A DNA stretch of 64,000 nt from Chrysomallon squamiferum. Lineage: Eukaryota; Mollusca; Gastropoda; Neomphalida; Peltospiridae. The DNA is taken from NCBI GenBank assembly GCA_012295275.1, contig CM022675.1:15325471-15389470 (forward strand), in the 5' to 3' direction. The translations under genes and the position numbers were made by a program. Of this stretch, positions 38,762-52,896 are shown piece by piece; positions within the stretch are counted from its first letter, which is position 1; each line of letters starts with the position of its first letter. The notes beneath the pieces are model-generated. The model did no database searches and was not told the DNA's origin. It worked only from the letters and a program-made list of their open reading frames with translations.

Positions 38762-38804
<43 letters not shown>

Positions 38805-39481
38805 TAAAATAAAATGCCAGTGAAATATCTTTCCACGGATCAATCTGTCTCATACACACACGCAGGTACGCATGCAAGAACAGAGATTCTTACATGCTTC
38901 TAACCCAAACAAGCCAGAAACAAAAAGAAAACATAATTTAATTTAATTTTCATAAACAAACTGATACCATTCTGACCATGATGGAGCGCTTAAAACAATG
39001 CTTTTAATAAAATACCATAAATAAGTATTATAAATAGGTTTTTTTTTTTTTTTTAAATTATCATCATCATCAATTTTTATTTATTCATTTATTTCAAATC
39101 TATGTCAGTTCTGATTATTATGCAGAAATAAATCCTACCAGTACATGACCCTGAGTTAGTGGAAACCTCTCTCTCTCTCTCTCTCTCATTTGATAAATAA
39201 TAATGATAAGTAATGATAATGTTCCTCCTCTTTACTATAGTACTAGTTCCACCCTTGATTTGTTTAAGTGCTGAACTAAATCTGTCATTGATTTATAGGT
39301 AGATGAAATTATGTTTTAAAAATCAAACCTTGACTGTACACACTGACCTGTTACATTGAATACAAGAACACTTAAATGCTTTTTTTGTTTTAGACGTTGC
39401 CATTTTATGGCTTTAAATTATCACCATAGTTGCAGTGTAACACCGTTATATATTGTTACCAACGAATGAACAATTAACTTA

Positions 39482-39523
<42 letters not shown>

Positions 39524-40613
39524 AAAAAGAATAAAATATTTATGCTAATAATTATTATTATTATTATTATTATTACGTATTTTTTCTTTTTGCACTACAC
39601 TTTGCCAAAACGAGTTATTCATCGAGTGCGTGTTTCAGATATAAACATGTGAGTGAATGTGTCTAAAATTTCAACGTACGTTTGTCTGGAAAAATGTTTG
39701 GATTGTTTCCTTCTTTCTAGATCTAACATTACGACACACACTAAACGCGCAGTCTGACAGAAGCGACGCCCTTTTAAAAGGTCGTCATTAAATGGGAACG
39801 ATATGACACTTCGTGACCTTTGTCACCGACATTTTCCGCTAGAAGGGGAAGGGCTGTGTTTTATCATTTCTTTTCTGAATTTATATAGGCGTCAGATATT
39901 AGAATTTAAAGAGTAATTCCTTGTTTGTGTTGCATATTTCTGTTCTGAGAAAAAAAGTATCTAATTTTATTTACTTCTGTTTTAAAGAAATCTACAGCGA
40001 TTAGAAAAGCGAAAATAATGTAATACAAGAAGAGTTCTGATTTTAATATTTGAATATGTATTGTTTTTTTTCGTGCATAAAAATAACGTTTCTGTATATG
40101 TAACAGTTAACAGGTATTAAAATATGATCTCTGAAAATATTTTGAAAATTAACATTATGTACACAAATGTTGGGTCTGTACTTCAAACTGAAAGATTTTC
40201 AAAACAACAGTTATATTGTATGAAACATAATTTCACTCCCAAACTTTAGAACTAATATTTTCTCTTCAGCAATGCACAATGCAAAAAAAAAAAAAAAGAA
40301 AAAAAAAAGCCAAAACAAGTTAAAAGGATGAAATATTTCACATCTGCCTGTCAGTTTCTCTGTGTTTGGTTATGTAAATGGCTGTCTATGTAGCACAATG
40401 TTAAGTGGGTTTCTGAAAAGGTTTATGTCAACATGATGTAACATCGCCTTGTGACCTGTCACGTGATTGGTCTCACGCATGTTAAAATGTTCCATTAACG
40501 ATTTACTCTTGTGATGTAGTCAGTTAAATAAAGTAAATGATAAATAATAGACACGTTTCAAGAAATATTTATTGTTTACTTAAAACATTTTACGATACAG
40601 CATCCAAACATAA

Positions 40614-40649
<36 letters not shown>

Positions 40650-42365
40650 GAAAATACATACATACATACATACAGATACATGCAAACATATGTACAAACA
40701 AACGTACATACATATATACCAAAATTGACCTAGGTTATCTGTCCGTACATGTGTCCCGTAAACTGTAACACATTGGCGTCCAAATACAACCAGCCAAGTA
40801 TCCAACAAATAAATAACTGATCAAATAAAAAATCAAACAAATGACAAATAAATAAATAAATCAGAGAAAAAAGAAAGTAAGTAACTAAATAATTAAACAA
40901 TAATTATTAAAACAGTACAATTCAAAAACATGAGGAAAATGTTAAAAATGTTAAATAAATAAAATTAGGCAAGAAAGTCTAACATGTGTTGTTGCTGTGT
41001 GTTATTATTTTTTTTACTGCAACTGATTATCTAGCATCACGGAATAAAAAACCCGATCATTTACTAAAGATCATCTCATTAACAATATTCTGATTTCTTT
41101 TTTTTTAATTCATTTTTTTCTTTCATTTATCTAATAATCTAGAACACATAGTACTGTCCATTATTATACAATAGAAATATCTGGCTAAACAACACTAAGA
41201 TGACTAAAAATCTTATTAGATTTTATTAGATAACTAATCTTCCAGGTCATTTATTATTTGTAAATTGTTACAACAAAATCAATAAAACATAGATCGCTAA
41301 TATTCGAGTCTGTTAATCATGTTCCTTTATTGATGGCATTACAATTCATTTTTAATATGACAAGGTGAAAATTCTTTGAAAAATACTGATTAGAAAGTTA
41401 ACATTTTTAAATTATAATATCGCTGATTTTGTATACTAAAAACTGACATTAAACAAAATATTATTATCAAAGTAAAGTTAATTATAACATTAATCAACTA
41501 CATTTTCGAGCTTTAAAAATATCATTGACTTAGAAAACTGATTTAAGAATATATATTCCTACCGTAAATTACTGAGACATTTCAGATAGAGATAACTAAA
41601 GAAACGCAAGAGATCCAAGAAGAAAAATAAATTGGATCACAATAAGCACGCATTTCTCTTTCTCTCCATTTCTGTCTACTATCTCTCCGTCTATCTATTT
41701 GGAATTTAATATTGTACATGACTTTTACTGCGGTGTTATTTAATAACAACAATAAAAGATAAATACTTATAGGTTCAGTTAGCATATAAAATATCTAACA
41801 AAAATTAATGGGACGAAAAGTCTATTGTGAAGGCTATAGCCCTATTCTGACATCCATACATCAGTCTGTTTTGTTGGCAAAAGCAGGGGAAATTATTCAC
41901 ATCTATATCATTCCGTAGCAGACTCATAAAAATAAAAACATATTTTAATTTGATTGCATAGACGATGACACTAAATAAATAGAAGTATTGATTATGTGAA
42001 ATTAACAGCAATGGAACTGATCTGGGTCGTAAAGGAATACTTTAAACTGAATCTGATAAAATACAAGCTGATGGGCTGTGTCACATGACCTCTGATTTTA
42101 AGGATAGGATTCTTGCCTTACCCTACGTATTTTCAGCACAGAGATGTGTAATCCGCATGTGCCTATTAAAGTTGTTTTCGAGGAATTTCTCATTAATTAT
42201 TTCTATAATAATATCTCTACGTTTGGCGCATTTCCAATAAAAGATAAAATATAAAAAAAAAAAATAATAATAATAATAAAATAAAAATGATATAAAAAGT
42301 TTGTCTAAAAAGAAATTTTAATTGAGGAAAGCTCTTGTACTATTTTTTGTTCTTCTAATACATAC

Positions 42366-42397
<32 letters not shown>

Positions 42398-43509
42398 TTA
42401 TAAAAAAAAAAAAAATATTTTATGCTTGTTGTACATACATCCATGTATATATATATGGTTGTATGTATAATAAGCATAAAATAAAATATATATATGTACA
42501 CTGAATCCAAAAAGCACCAATAACTGAAAGACAAAAATAACGTTTAAATGTAACTATACATTATGTAATATTACTCTTTTACATACTAAGATAAATTTTG
42601 TATTTTAGATTTATTTATTAGATTAACCGAACCTGTGTGCAAATTTATTCACAGAAACATTAGCGATTTGCAGAGTGACACAAATTCAGATACCGGGATG
42701 TTTAACAAAGCTATTAAATTGTTGTTTGATAAATGCTAAGTTTCAACAATAGCTGTTTGTTCCTTTTATCAATGACAAACAGAAATGTTGAAGACAAACT
42801 TTCAAACTTAAATACTGGACACAAGGGCGGATACACAATGAGTTTTCAGAAAAGGTGCAATGTTTTAACATCAGAAAAATAAATAATGAAATTACATTGT
42901 AGTTAAACAATCGATTTCCAAACTGGTACCTTCTGGGATGACATCTGAATACCGGTTTCAACCATTTGTTTATTGTAGTATATTAGAATGTAGTCACAGT
43001 TTTGCTCACGAGTTGGCCTGAACTAAGTACATATTTTACAGTTTATTTCCAAACTTCGACAAAACTTGAAAACACTCTGGTTTTTGTTAAAAATATATAT
43101 TTCTTACATTTGTCAACTCAGTTATTATATTTATATTTAGTAATATATCTATTTTGAACGTATTCCTTTCTAAATGTGAAATTATTGACACCAGTTGTTA
43201 CAAGCAAACATATCTTTCCACGATAATCGCCATAACAACTGTGACCTGGATTTGAATTCCCCATTACTCGGTCAAAAGATTTATTATACTTATTTTGAAT
43301 AACAAAAGGTATGAAACACAATACACCGTAACACGTTTCCTAATACATTTAGTTTACATTCCAATTTCATACTGTGTGTTCTTAACATAAAGCGAGTTAA
43401 CTGGTACTCAAAAGAAGGTTATAGACAAAATATGGCATGTTAGGGGAAATATACAGTTTTGTTAGTAACAAGTATGCAACACCCATGATGTCGTAATATC
43501 GAACTACAC

Positions 43510-43709
<200 letters not shown>

Positions 43710-45095
43710 AAATATATATATATATTTAGTGTCAGTGGATAAATTAGATTATTTCTATATATATATATATATATTTATATTTAGTTTGTCCTATACGGAT
43801 ATCATGATATTTAATAATACTGAGGTCTGTGTGCGTGCGTTTCTGCAAGCGAGCGTTCCAAAAAATAAAAATAAAAAATAAAAAATCGTAAAAAAAAATA
43901 AAACAAAAATAAAAAAAACGCACGGAAAAACGAGGCTGACTTATATTATACATTAGCAGAAATATAATATTTAAAATTAATCTTCTAGGCTACTACAAGG
44001 AAGGTACAATAATTGTAATAATTATAATCAAATGAGAGAAACGTGACCCAGTCATGTTTTAAATATTGCTTGTAAATAGCAGGAACTCTCAAGTTAACCT
44101 CATCATTAACAGCGATAAAACAGGATAAATGACTTTCCCCAATAGTCAGAACTTTTAACTCTATAAAATAAAACCAAAATATGATATTTTTGTTTTGGTG
44201 CTTCTAAAAGAAAAGAAAAAAAAGTCTAAAATGCCAGTCCATGTTTAAGATCTCTTACATATAACTTTAATGCGAAACAATACTTGATACAAAATATGGT
44301 GAATATTCAGAAACATATAGATTTATTTATTTCGAGGAAATAAGTAAGAAATTTTAAGTCAATACTTTTTGACATCCCTGCCTAATTTTATCAGTATTGC
44401 ATTGGAACGTATTGGTGCAACAATATGATATAATCGAACGCTCCTTTACAACAGATATTGAAAACAGAAACGTTGTTACCAGCTTATGTAACGTTTAATA
44501 CGTAGCAGTACAAAATATACACAATTTATTCATACAAATGTATGCCGTCTTTCTGACATACTAAATCGCCGATCTTGTGATATCCACCTGTAGGTAATTC
44601 TTATTTCCCATGCATATTATTTTGAATAAAAAGCATATAAATATTTAGTATAAAAGTTATAAATATATGGAATCATTTATTTCAGCATATACACGTTCTA
44701 TAAAAATAGTTTATAATAATGCATGTATTTTTGGTTCTGATATTATATGACTTAAACAAAATTTAATTTATCGATGTTAATTAATGATATTTGTTATTAC
44801 AATGATATTTGCCGACATTTTAATGAAATCTAGAAATAATGTTGCGTGATCTAATCATTACCTTTTCTGTCCATTCTTCCAAAATTAAAAATTAATAAGT
44901 TGTTAGTATGGAAGAATCGAGCATTTCATGATACGAAGAATGATACACTGTAATTTTCAAGATAAATGAATTTGTTTGTGAAATATATATCTATATATAT
45001 AAATATTTAAATGGTGAAATGGATAATGTTCTATAATGAAACGATAACAGTTTAGCATATCACCATCCACATATATTCTTGTCAGTCAGAATAGA

Positions 45096-45159
45096 AGTAG
45101 TAGCAGTAGTAGTAGTAGTAGTAGTAGTAGTAGCGATAATAGTAATAATAATAAATAAT
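45096..45159. repeat. (TAG)n/(TAA)n microsatellite
   Basis: TAG triplets with a few interruptions pass into AAT triplets. The tract lies downstream of the PTB-domain gene. Confidence 0.9.
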
Positions 45160-45193
45160 ATACAATACACACATACACATACACCTCTTTGTG

Positions 45194-45228
<35 letters not shown>

Positions 45229-45377
45229 TATATATATTAATTTAAAAAATAAGTTTGTGCATGAATGTGTGTCAGCTGAATTAAAAATTAATATACAACA
45301 AGGTAATGTCAGCAGCAATAATTATATGATTACTGTGATTCTGATACGTATGACATAGTTATTAATTTATTAATTTC

Positions 45378-46373
45378 TTATGCATCACATTCTTTATCAT
45401 AAGCATCAGCAAGCTCGTCTGGGGGTCGTAGTTCCACCTGGAAGTTATGGAACTTCCCTTCAGACTGCAGTTTCTGCGAGTAGAGCCTGAAAGAAGCACC
45501 AAGAGACAGCGCGAGTCTCCGGGCGCTCAGGGAGGAGTCACACAGGTAGGCGTGGCACTCAGTGGTTTTCATTCTGGACGACAACTCCTTGACAACAATG
45601 AATGTAAACACTTTCCAGTACTTTATGTCTTGCACGCCATACGATATGAAATCGATTGATATCGTTGTATAATCAACGATATCTTTCACTTTATTTAGAG
45701 TATGTTCACGAATATCGATTCCTTTCGGTGTGACGACCAGATAAACAAGAGGAAGTTCAACTTTGTCTGATATCTCCAAACCTTTCTTCACACGTTCAAC
45801 CATTTCATCTACTGGTTTTCTTACATGCTGAAGTCCATATACGCCTTTCGTGTCCCTTTTGCCAAGATACTTGCATACAAAAACCTGAGGTAAACGATCG
45901 ATCTGAATTTTAGAGAATTCTGAAGCATAATCCTTCTGCCGTCTCTCCTTCTTTGTTTTGTCTTTATCAAATTTTGTCAACTTTTTCAACAAACTGAAAG
46001 CGGATTTCTTTTTCTTGACATTTTTTGACTGACTAGAATTATCGCCTGCTTTTGCTCCCTCGATGCCATTTGTTTTTGTTGTTCCATTAGGATGTTTAAT
46101 TTCCTCCTCTTCATGAATCTCCTCGAGCTCGTCTTTGAAACTGCCTGACATGGATGTAGCTCCTACTGAATCGTCGTCCTTGTTTGAAGTACTCGCCGAA
46201 TCGTCGATGGAAGCAATGTCTCTGTCTGCTTCTAAAATAAGCGAAGTCTCGAATCGCTCCTCGACATCTTTCAGATCCTGGTCGTTGATCGAAACCTTGT
46301 CCCCGCTCACAATAATCTCTCCTAAACCCTGCGATCCAGTCGCAGAGGAACACGAAGCAGTATCATCTGACAT
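45378..46373 (-). CDS. PTB/PID-domain adaptor-like protein, intronless coding region
   Basis: A single uninterrupted frame of 331 residues. Residues 1-110 are acidic, Ser/Thr-rich and probably disordered, with a DELEEIHEEEEI patch at 81-92. Residues 117-146 are strongly basic. From about 160 to 300 lies a phosphotyrosine-binding fold: LPQVFVCKYLGK (first strand), a helix with PVDEMVERVKK, LPLVYLVVTPKGIDI, then ISYGVQDIKYWKVFTFIVV, ECHAYLCDS and the long C-terminal helix ARRLALSLGASFRLYSQKL. The order YLG…GI.I…ISY..D…F.FI…CHAF…A..LA is that of PTB domains in adaptors such as GULP, ARH and FAM43. Which subfamily it belongs to I cannot say. GC content and codon use stand out clearly from the AT-rich surroundings. 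A minus-strand AATAAA lies only 7 bp after the stop (45366-45371). Confidence 0.85.
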   Translation of the reverse strand: MSDDTASCSSATGSQGLGEIIVSGDKVSINDQDLKDVEERFETSLILEADRDIASIDDSASTSNKDDDSVGATSMSGSFKDELEEIHEEEEIKHPNGTTKTNGIEGAKAGDNSSQSKNVKKKKSAFSLLKKLTKFDKDKTKKERRQKDYASEFSKIQIDRLPQVFVCKYLGKRDTKGVYGLQHVRKPVDEMVERVKKGLEISDKVELPLVYLVVTPKGIDIREHTLNKVKDIVDYTTISIDFISYGVQDIKYWKVFTFIVVKELSSRMKTTECHAYLCDSSLSARRLALSLGASFRLYSQKLQSEGKFHNFQVELRPPDELADAYDKECDA

Positions 46374-46695
46374 TTTCTATACTTAGTCTCTTCTCACACT
46401 TAGAAACTTTACACTCTAGAAAATCATTACTTTGTGTTTTGCGATATTCTGTTTCTTAACTGCAGGTGTAAATGTCAGTCCATAACGATATTTGTAGAGT
46501 TAAATCCAAAATAATATCAATATTTGTATTCATAACACGCTTAAGAAAAATATACGATTATAAAAACTTTTCACGACCTATAAATCACAAGGAGACGACA
46601 TTGTTTCTCATATAACACTTCACAATATGAAATAAAGAAAACATACCGTTACTTTTCCATCGAATATCACCTTTGATTTACATGTTCCTTTTCAG

Positions 46696-46923
46696 CTAAA
46701 GGACTGTCACACCTGTACGTATGGCTCGTATAAACACATCATCTCTTCGCGTACCAACAAAACCCTGATTAAATATGGACAAGCATACCTGAAAGGTAGC
46801 GGTAATACAGCCGAGCCCAGTCTGACTTAGGTATGGCGACAGGTATGCAGAGCCATACGAACCAGTCCTATCTATTTTTAGCTCTGCACGGCTGTTTCCT
46901 TTGAGGCCTTCGTTAGGCTGCAT
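46696..46923 (-). other. Possible upstream exon of the PTB-domain gene
   Basis: This stretch is less AT-rich than its flanks. On the minus strand it contains TTTCAG followed by GTATGC (near 46788), which could be a donor leading to the PTB-domain gene. The open frame that starts at 46923 has no recognisable domain. I regard it as a candidate 5' UTR exon only. Confidence 0.25.
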
Positions 46924-48018
46924 ATTTAAAATTTAATAAGAAATCGATCACGTTCACGTGAGTTAAATTAGATTAGATTGTTTCACATATTCTCTAGAAA
47001 TAATGCATTCTAGTTGAAAGTTTCACAGATTATTTCTAAAATGGCAGTAGAAAACATATTTATTTATTTATTTTAAATAATCATACACTTTTTATTCATC
47101 TGTTCATCAATTGTTAATTTATTTTATTAATAACAGTAATAACTAATTTAATATATGAATTAATTTATTATTGAGTTAGTCTTTAAGATTATAAATTTAC
47201 TTTAAATAATAAATAGGTGTTTTTATTGTTCATTTATTCCTGTTATAATAATATCAATAAGTTATTTGTTAGTAATTTTGTTGAAACTGTATTCATGTAT
47301 GTTGTTTATCCTGTATTTATCTGCCAGTCTACTGCTGTGAAAACTAGCATCACGTCATATGTATCAATATTTAGAGAAAACTGTCCTGCATGGAAGGAAA
47401 TCAGACTCATTGATAAACGACTCGCGAACCATTGTTTATGCACAAACACCAGAGATCTAAATCTAGATGTAAACATTATATTTATATCGATTTATTTAAA
47501 ATACGTATAGCATCATTGATTTGTTGTTAATATATTTTAGATAATAATAACATACGTCATTTATTTATTTTAAATAATTACAATATAATTATCATTTGTA
47601 TTATAAATAGTTAAAAACACGTAATTTGCATTAATTTATGTTAAATTGTTGTAGCATTAGCATTTTGTGTTAATTTAATTGGAAAAGTATTAATAATAAA
47701 GTGTAGTAACTGTCACCATACTAAAGTAATTTATTAACAATATCATGTTAGAACAATATCATGGAAATAAAAGAATGTTCATGCTCATTATTTATTTGTT
47801 GATTTTAATTTAATTGTTAATGCAGTCAGAAAAGTCTGTTTTTAATTAGTTTTCGCGATTAAATTTGAGAATGCTGTAACTGTTTGTGTCTTAACATCAG
47901 ACGTATATTTAAAAAAAAAAAAGAAAAACAAAAGAAAATGAGAAATAAAGAGAGAGAGATTAAGATGTGTAAACAAAAAAGAAATCTTGTGGCGAACGGA
48001 ACAATAACCACTACAAAT
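46924..48018. other. Intergenic AT-rich DNA
   Basis: Runs of TTTA/TAAA and short A tracts. A frame at 47217-47510 has no domain or splice support. No gene is seen. Confidence 0.4.
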
Positions 48019-48248
48019 AAAACACCCACCCACATATACCTAGTTAATGTATTTAAAAAGTTATATATTTATAATTATTTCATGTCGAATTGATGTTATA
48101 TATTTTATTTTATGCGCCTTATATATATATGAGGCCTCTTTAAGGTGCATAAAATAAAATATATAACATTAATTCGATATGAAATAATTATAAATATATA
48201 ACTTTTTAAATACATTAACTAGGTATATGTGTATGTGGGTGGGTGTTT
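48019..48248. repeat. Near-perfect 230-bp palindrome (hairpin element)
   Basis: The left arm (48019-48118) begins AAACACCCACCCACATATAC, and the right arm (about 48148-48248) is its reverse complement and ends GTATATGTGTATGTGGGTGG, then GTGTTT. I count only a few mismatches over about 100 bp per arm. The centre is a TATATATATGAGGCCTC spacer. No coding frame is present. It may be a fold-back transposon or a recent inverted duplication. Confidence 0.9.
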
Positions 48249-48498
48249 ATATTATATATATATATATATATATCAAAATAAAAGAAAAAAACCTTGTTAT
48301 TTGCATCGATAAAAGAAATGAAAATTGAAATATTTTCTCCGATTATTTGAATATTTAGTTAAGTTTACAGTCTTAAATTTGCTGACGGATAATGGTTCTG
48401 TGAAGCATTCACCGACGTATTTATTCATGTATCAACAGGTATTCACAAATATACAGTCATACTGTGACAGTGATAAATATTTACACTGTCTAATATTC

Positions 48499-48501
<3 letters not shown>

Positions 48502-48576
<75 letters not shown>
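48502..48576. repeat. (AG)n microsatellite
   Basis: About 37 uninterrupted AG dinucleotides. Confidence 0.97.
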
Positions 48577-48579
<3 letters not shown>

Positions 48580-50343
48580 ACGAATCCTGAATATACACCT
48601 AGAAAGAGATGATTGGTAAGAATTCTTATCGGACCATACTGTTCGTGCACGAAGAAACATTCTAGTTTTTTTTCATGGATTCATTTTTTCATTCTCTTTT
48701 ACGTATTTGAGCGATACATTTTGTTGCTTACTAACTGAAGAATGTATTGTAACTGTCGATAAACGTAAGGTTTTATCTGAGATTTCACATCTTAAAGAGA
48801 GACAATGAAATCAGAAAAAAATATTTTAGTATTATAAACTTATGAATAATTATTAGAATTATTAGTTTTCCACCCTATTTAAAGCGCTCTTGAATCAAAT
48901 TTTATAAGATTAATATACTAAACCTCATTTCCAGAAAGAAAAAACCTCAAAGAAATTTTTGATTTATCACCGTCATTAGATTTTCATTTTATTACTTTTT
49001 AAACATTTACTTTTTAGCAGATTTCTAATCAGGTTGCAAATGACGAAATAATTTCAACTGCTGAGATGGTTGTCTGTATACGTTACACAAAATATCCGTG
49101 TGCTGCGTCAAGGGATACAGCAATGAGTCAGACATTACACACTGAAACTAGCTGACACATGTGGGCGTCTATGCAGACTTGGTCAATAGATAAAAATATT
49201 GTAAAATATTTAAAATTAAAAACTCTTTTAGTATTTTAAAGTATTTTGACGGCGGTTTCGTTGATAATGAATCCTCAGTGAGATAGTAGGTTAACTCTGA
49301 AAATTATTTACTTGCTTACTTACATTTTAGTTTCATTAGAAAGCTTGGAAAGCAATCAGTAACCACATTAAATATATATGTGCCAGTCGCCAAAAATTTT
49401 AGTATTGCTCAGTTATAAATAAAAGTAACTATGATGATGTTAATTAGCTTGAGGGACATAACCTTTCCAAATATTTTATTTAACATTTCCTGAGTTATTG
49501 AATTTTATTGATATCTGTTATGTATCCAGTTTCCTAGTTGAAAATAAATATCAGATACTGTTTGTTATGAATTACCAACCTTAAGCATGCAAAAATATAC
49601 AAAACATGATAGGCACAAAGTTGTTTTCTGTTAGTTTCCGTTATACAAATAAATAAAGAAAGAAAAATAGTAACAAAAAGAAAAATAAACATAAAAAATG
49701 AAAATAAAAACATTTCGCTTCTCTATTCCTGTCTACTTCGGAAATTCTTCACGTTTGCCGAACATCAATTCTACAGCACATTTTAAAATATTTTCAGAAT
49801 TATCATCTGTAAAGAAAGTTAAACTGCATTAGTATAATAGCGCTATCTGTAATTATTTTAAATTAAAATAGTCATGCATTCAAGGATCAGTTTTATGTGT
49901 AAATCAAGTTTTTCATATTTATAGATATTAATGTATTTAGTTAGTTACTCTTTGGTTTATTTATTTATTTATTTATTGTTTATTTTTATTTTTTTTAACT
50001 TTTTATAACACATGAGACAGGCATTTATGTCGTACAGTTTTATTGTCACCAGACTTACAGATATCGCTCTTTATCCAATCTGTTTTTAATTAGTTGAAGG
50101 GAGATAACTGAAGATAACTTTCGATACAGGTATTCTAAGGTTATTGTGCTCGTCACAAATTCTACAGAGAACAAGATGCTCCACACAGTTTCGTTACTGC
50201 GCGCCGTTTTCATTCCAAGGGGCGTGGTATTATTTTTATGCTTGGCATCTTGCGAAATATTAAAATATCATTTATCTATCGATCTGTTTAAATAATCAAT
50301 AAATGTTTGCTTTATTTCCAAGCGAACAGTCAAGTTCGTATAA
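48577..50343. other. Intergenic AT-rich DNA
   Basis: No coding potential or structured repeat is seen apart from short A/T-rich runs, such as TTTA repeats near 49960. Confidence 0.4.
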
Positions 50344-51607
50344 ATGGAGAATATGGGACGTGAACTGAATGAGAAAATGGACGACTTTCATAATCGTCAT
50401 GACAAACTGCAAGCTGCTGAAACGTCTGTCAGTAAAGGACTAAATATTAGGTTTAATCCTTACAGTTATAAGTCGTTCATTATTTCAAAAAGAAGAGTTC
50501 AAGCGAAACTTTTTTTTGACAAACCGTGATTTGATAACAAATGCAAATGTTTATCGAAATAGTTTGTGTTTAGTAGAGATCGCACTATGACAAGCAGGCA
50601 AATATTAATGGAAACAAAACACAAATATATAAAATACGAGCGAAGGGTAAAACAGAATTATTTCCGTATCGAAGGTAAGATGTCTAGTTATTTAAGGAAA
50701 AATAATCCAAACGAGTTTATAGTCCAGTCTCTGAGAAAAGTTCAATGTTCAAATCTGAAATCTAAGAAGTCTGTTGGTGGAGATAACGTACTTAATGAAT
50801 ATTTTATTATGTTTAAAAACGTTTTCTTACCTGTGCTAGTCCGTTTAATGTCATTTTTGACAGTGATCATTTCCCATCCATTGTATAAAAAGAGTAATTC
50901 TAACGATGTAAATAATTATAGAGGAATTACTTTTTAATTGCTGGAAAAGATTTTTACCGCAGTTTTAAATAATAGATGTCAGATAAAAATACCATTGTTA
51001 CTGATGCATAGTTTGGTTTAAAACCTGGATAAAGTACAATCTTTACACTCCAAACTATTACACAGAAGTTTTTTCAAATAAAAAGAAATTATATTGTTCT
51101 ACTGAATATTACCGCAAAACATTGACAGTGTCACACGCAGATACAAACTATTATTTAAGTTAACAATATCTGCTATCACTGAGAAATTGTGTAGTATTAT
51201 AAAATCATGCGTCGAGTTTCAGTGTCAGTTTTCACACGTCTTCGATTGTAATGTCTGTTTGATGCAAAGTGAAGCACTATCGCCGTTTTCTTTTCTATAT
51301 ATATAAATGATTTTGAAAATTAATTAAGTAAGTGTTTTTGCGAACCCATATATTTACTAGATATTTCTTTATAGGTGTTCTGAAACAGCTGTGGTTTTTC
51401 AAAAAAATGATTGCTATATTGTATATATGCAGTACTGAATGGAATCTCAATGTCAACATTGAGAAGACTAAAATTGTTGTATTTAGAAATAGTGAGAAAC
51501 TGTCTTCTAAAGAAAAATGGGTATATAATAATAAATTTATTGAAGTGGTTGCCTCTTTTAACTATCTTGGATTAACATTAAATTTTAAAGTCACAAAACA
51601 CAGATAA
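50344..51607 (+). pseudogene. Decayed LINE reverse transcriptase (element 1)
   Basis: Pieces of one reverse transcriptase appear in order in shifting frames. There is NDVNNYRGITF (50920), a region like the palm with FDCNVCLMQSEALSPF (51240-51290), and a C-terminal part with EWNLNVNIEKTKIVVFRN and FNYLGLTLNF (51435-51590). N.YRGI and Q.E.LSP are classic non-LTR reverse-transcriptase motifs, and WNLNVN..KTK.VVF.. follows the catalytic box in LINEs. Several stops and frameshifts make it inactive. The first frames (50344-50937) hold a charged segment probably from the region before the RT. It is a different LINE from the pair at 55-64 kb. Confidence 0.7.
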
Positions 51608-52285
51608 TCACATCTGAAGGTGGGAAATATATGTGGCATTGTCACGGAATTCAGATCGCTTAACTTTAACTGTTACTTCAAATCACATCCGCTCTTTTAT
51701 TTTTAAGCTATGGAATTGAAATTGCATAACTTTAATTAGTACTGCAATGACACCCACGCTTTTTATTGTTTCCGCCAATTTTTCAGTCCATGGCGTTGTT
51801 ATAAAAAGACTAGCAGTTTGATCTTCTGTTGCGACAGACACGCCCGCTGACCTGTCAGAAAGCGTGCCCGTCGTAGACGTGCTTCACAACAGCTTGCTCT
51901 GATTAGCACGTTAATTTTTTCAAGGTTCTATCAGCTGTCTGTCAACATAACCTGTTAGTAAACTGATGTGACAAAATCTACTTTTCCTAACCCTATCAGG
52001 AGTGTTTATCACTCGTTTGAGCACGACGTAGGGACCGAAATATCTCTTCAGCAATGAATCCCTTTAAAGGCACAGCAGCAACTTATCCCCTGGTTTAAAT
52101 TCTTAGCCTTTTTGTGAAAAACTAACTTCATTTTGCTCTGAGCATAGCTTTTTCGGTCGGCTGCTACAATCTATATCTAACTCTCCCTACATATGTAAGC
52201 AAGCTTTCGGAATTAGCCTGGTCATTTATCAATTTGAGGGGGCCTGGGCCTGATTACCAATAGACCAAGTCAAATGGGGTGAATC

Positions 52286-52896
52286 CTAAGGATTCTTGTT
52301 CCACAACCCGTGCTGCGAACAAATGAAAGAAACTGACTCGTTCCAGGCAGCATCATTGTCTAAACAATGGCAGCGGAGCATATTTTTCATGCTCTGGTGG
52401 AAACGTTCTGACGCGCACTGGCGATCAGGGTGGAACGCCACTGAACGAATCTGCCGTTCATTTAACATAACCCCAGAACCTGCTGGATCAACTTACTCAG
52501 AAAGTTAGCACCCTGGTTCCTAAAAATATTCACATAGTAATCGTGTATTCGTGAAGAATTTAAACGGGTGCAGTGACTTTATGTAAGGGAATCACCTTTG
52601 GAAAATATGTAGTTAAGCATAGAGTTGTTGTTAGAACGCATTTTTGGTAAAGGCCCCACTACATCCTTTTATGAAAAGGCTTCCCCAATTATGGGAACTT
52701 TCTGTAGAGGGTAGGAAGGAATTAGCTGATTTAGTTTACCTAGAACCTGACACACAATGCTTACATCGGCAAACATTCCTTTCCAAAAAAACTCTGAAGC
52801 TAATTTACTATGAGTCTTATTCCTGTCTAAGTAGCCAACATTAGCAATGCTGGACAGTCCTTCGAGGGATCCACAATTGTACATCTTGTCACACAT
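52286..52896 (-). pseudogene. Broken integrase region of the Gypsy element
   Basis: Two frames separated by stops carry the integrase. The upstream frame (52896-52669) holds GYLDRNKTHSKLASEFFWKG and a KVPIIGEAFS segment. The downstream frame (52468-52286) holds HPDRQCASERFHQSMKNMLR, the conserved end of the catalytic core. The order and spacing fit a Gypsy integrase with an internal deletion; the catalytic acidic residues are only partly present. Confidence 0.7.

Noticed and set aside
48325-48650. Frames with Arg-Glu or Ser-Leu repeats
   Set aside because: They are translations of the (AG)n tract on either strand.
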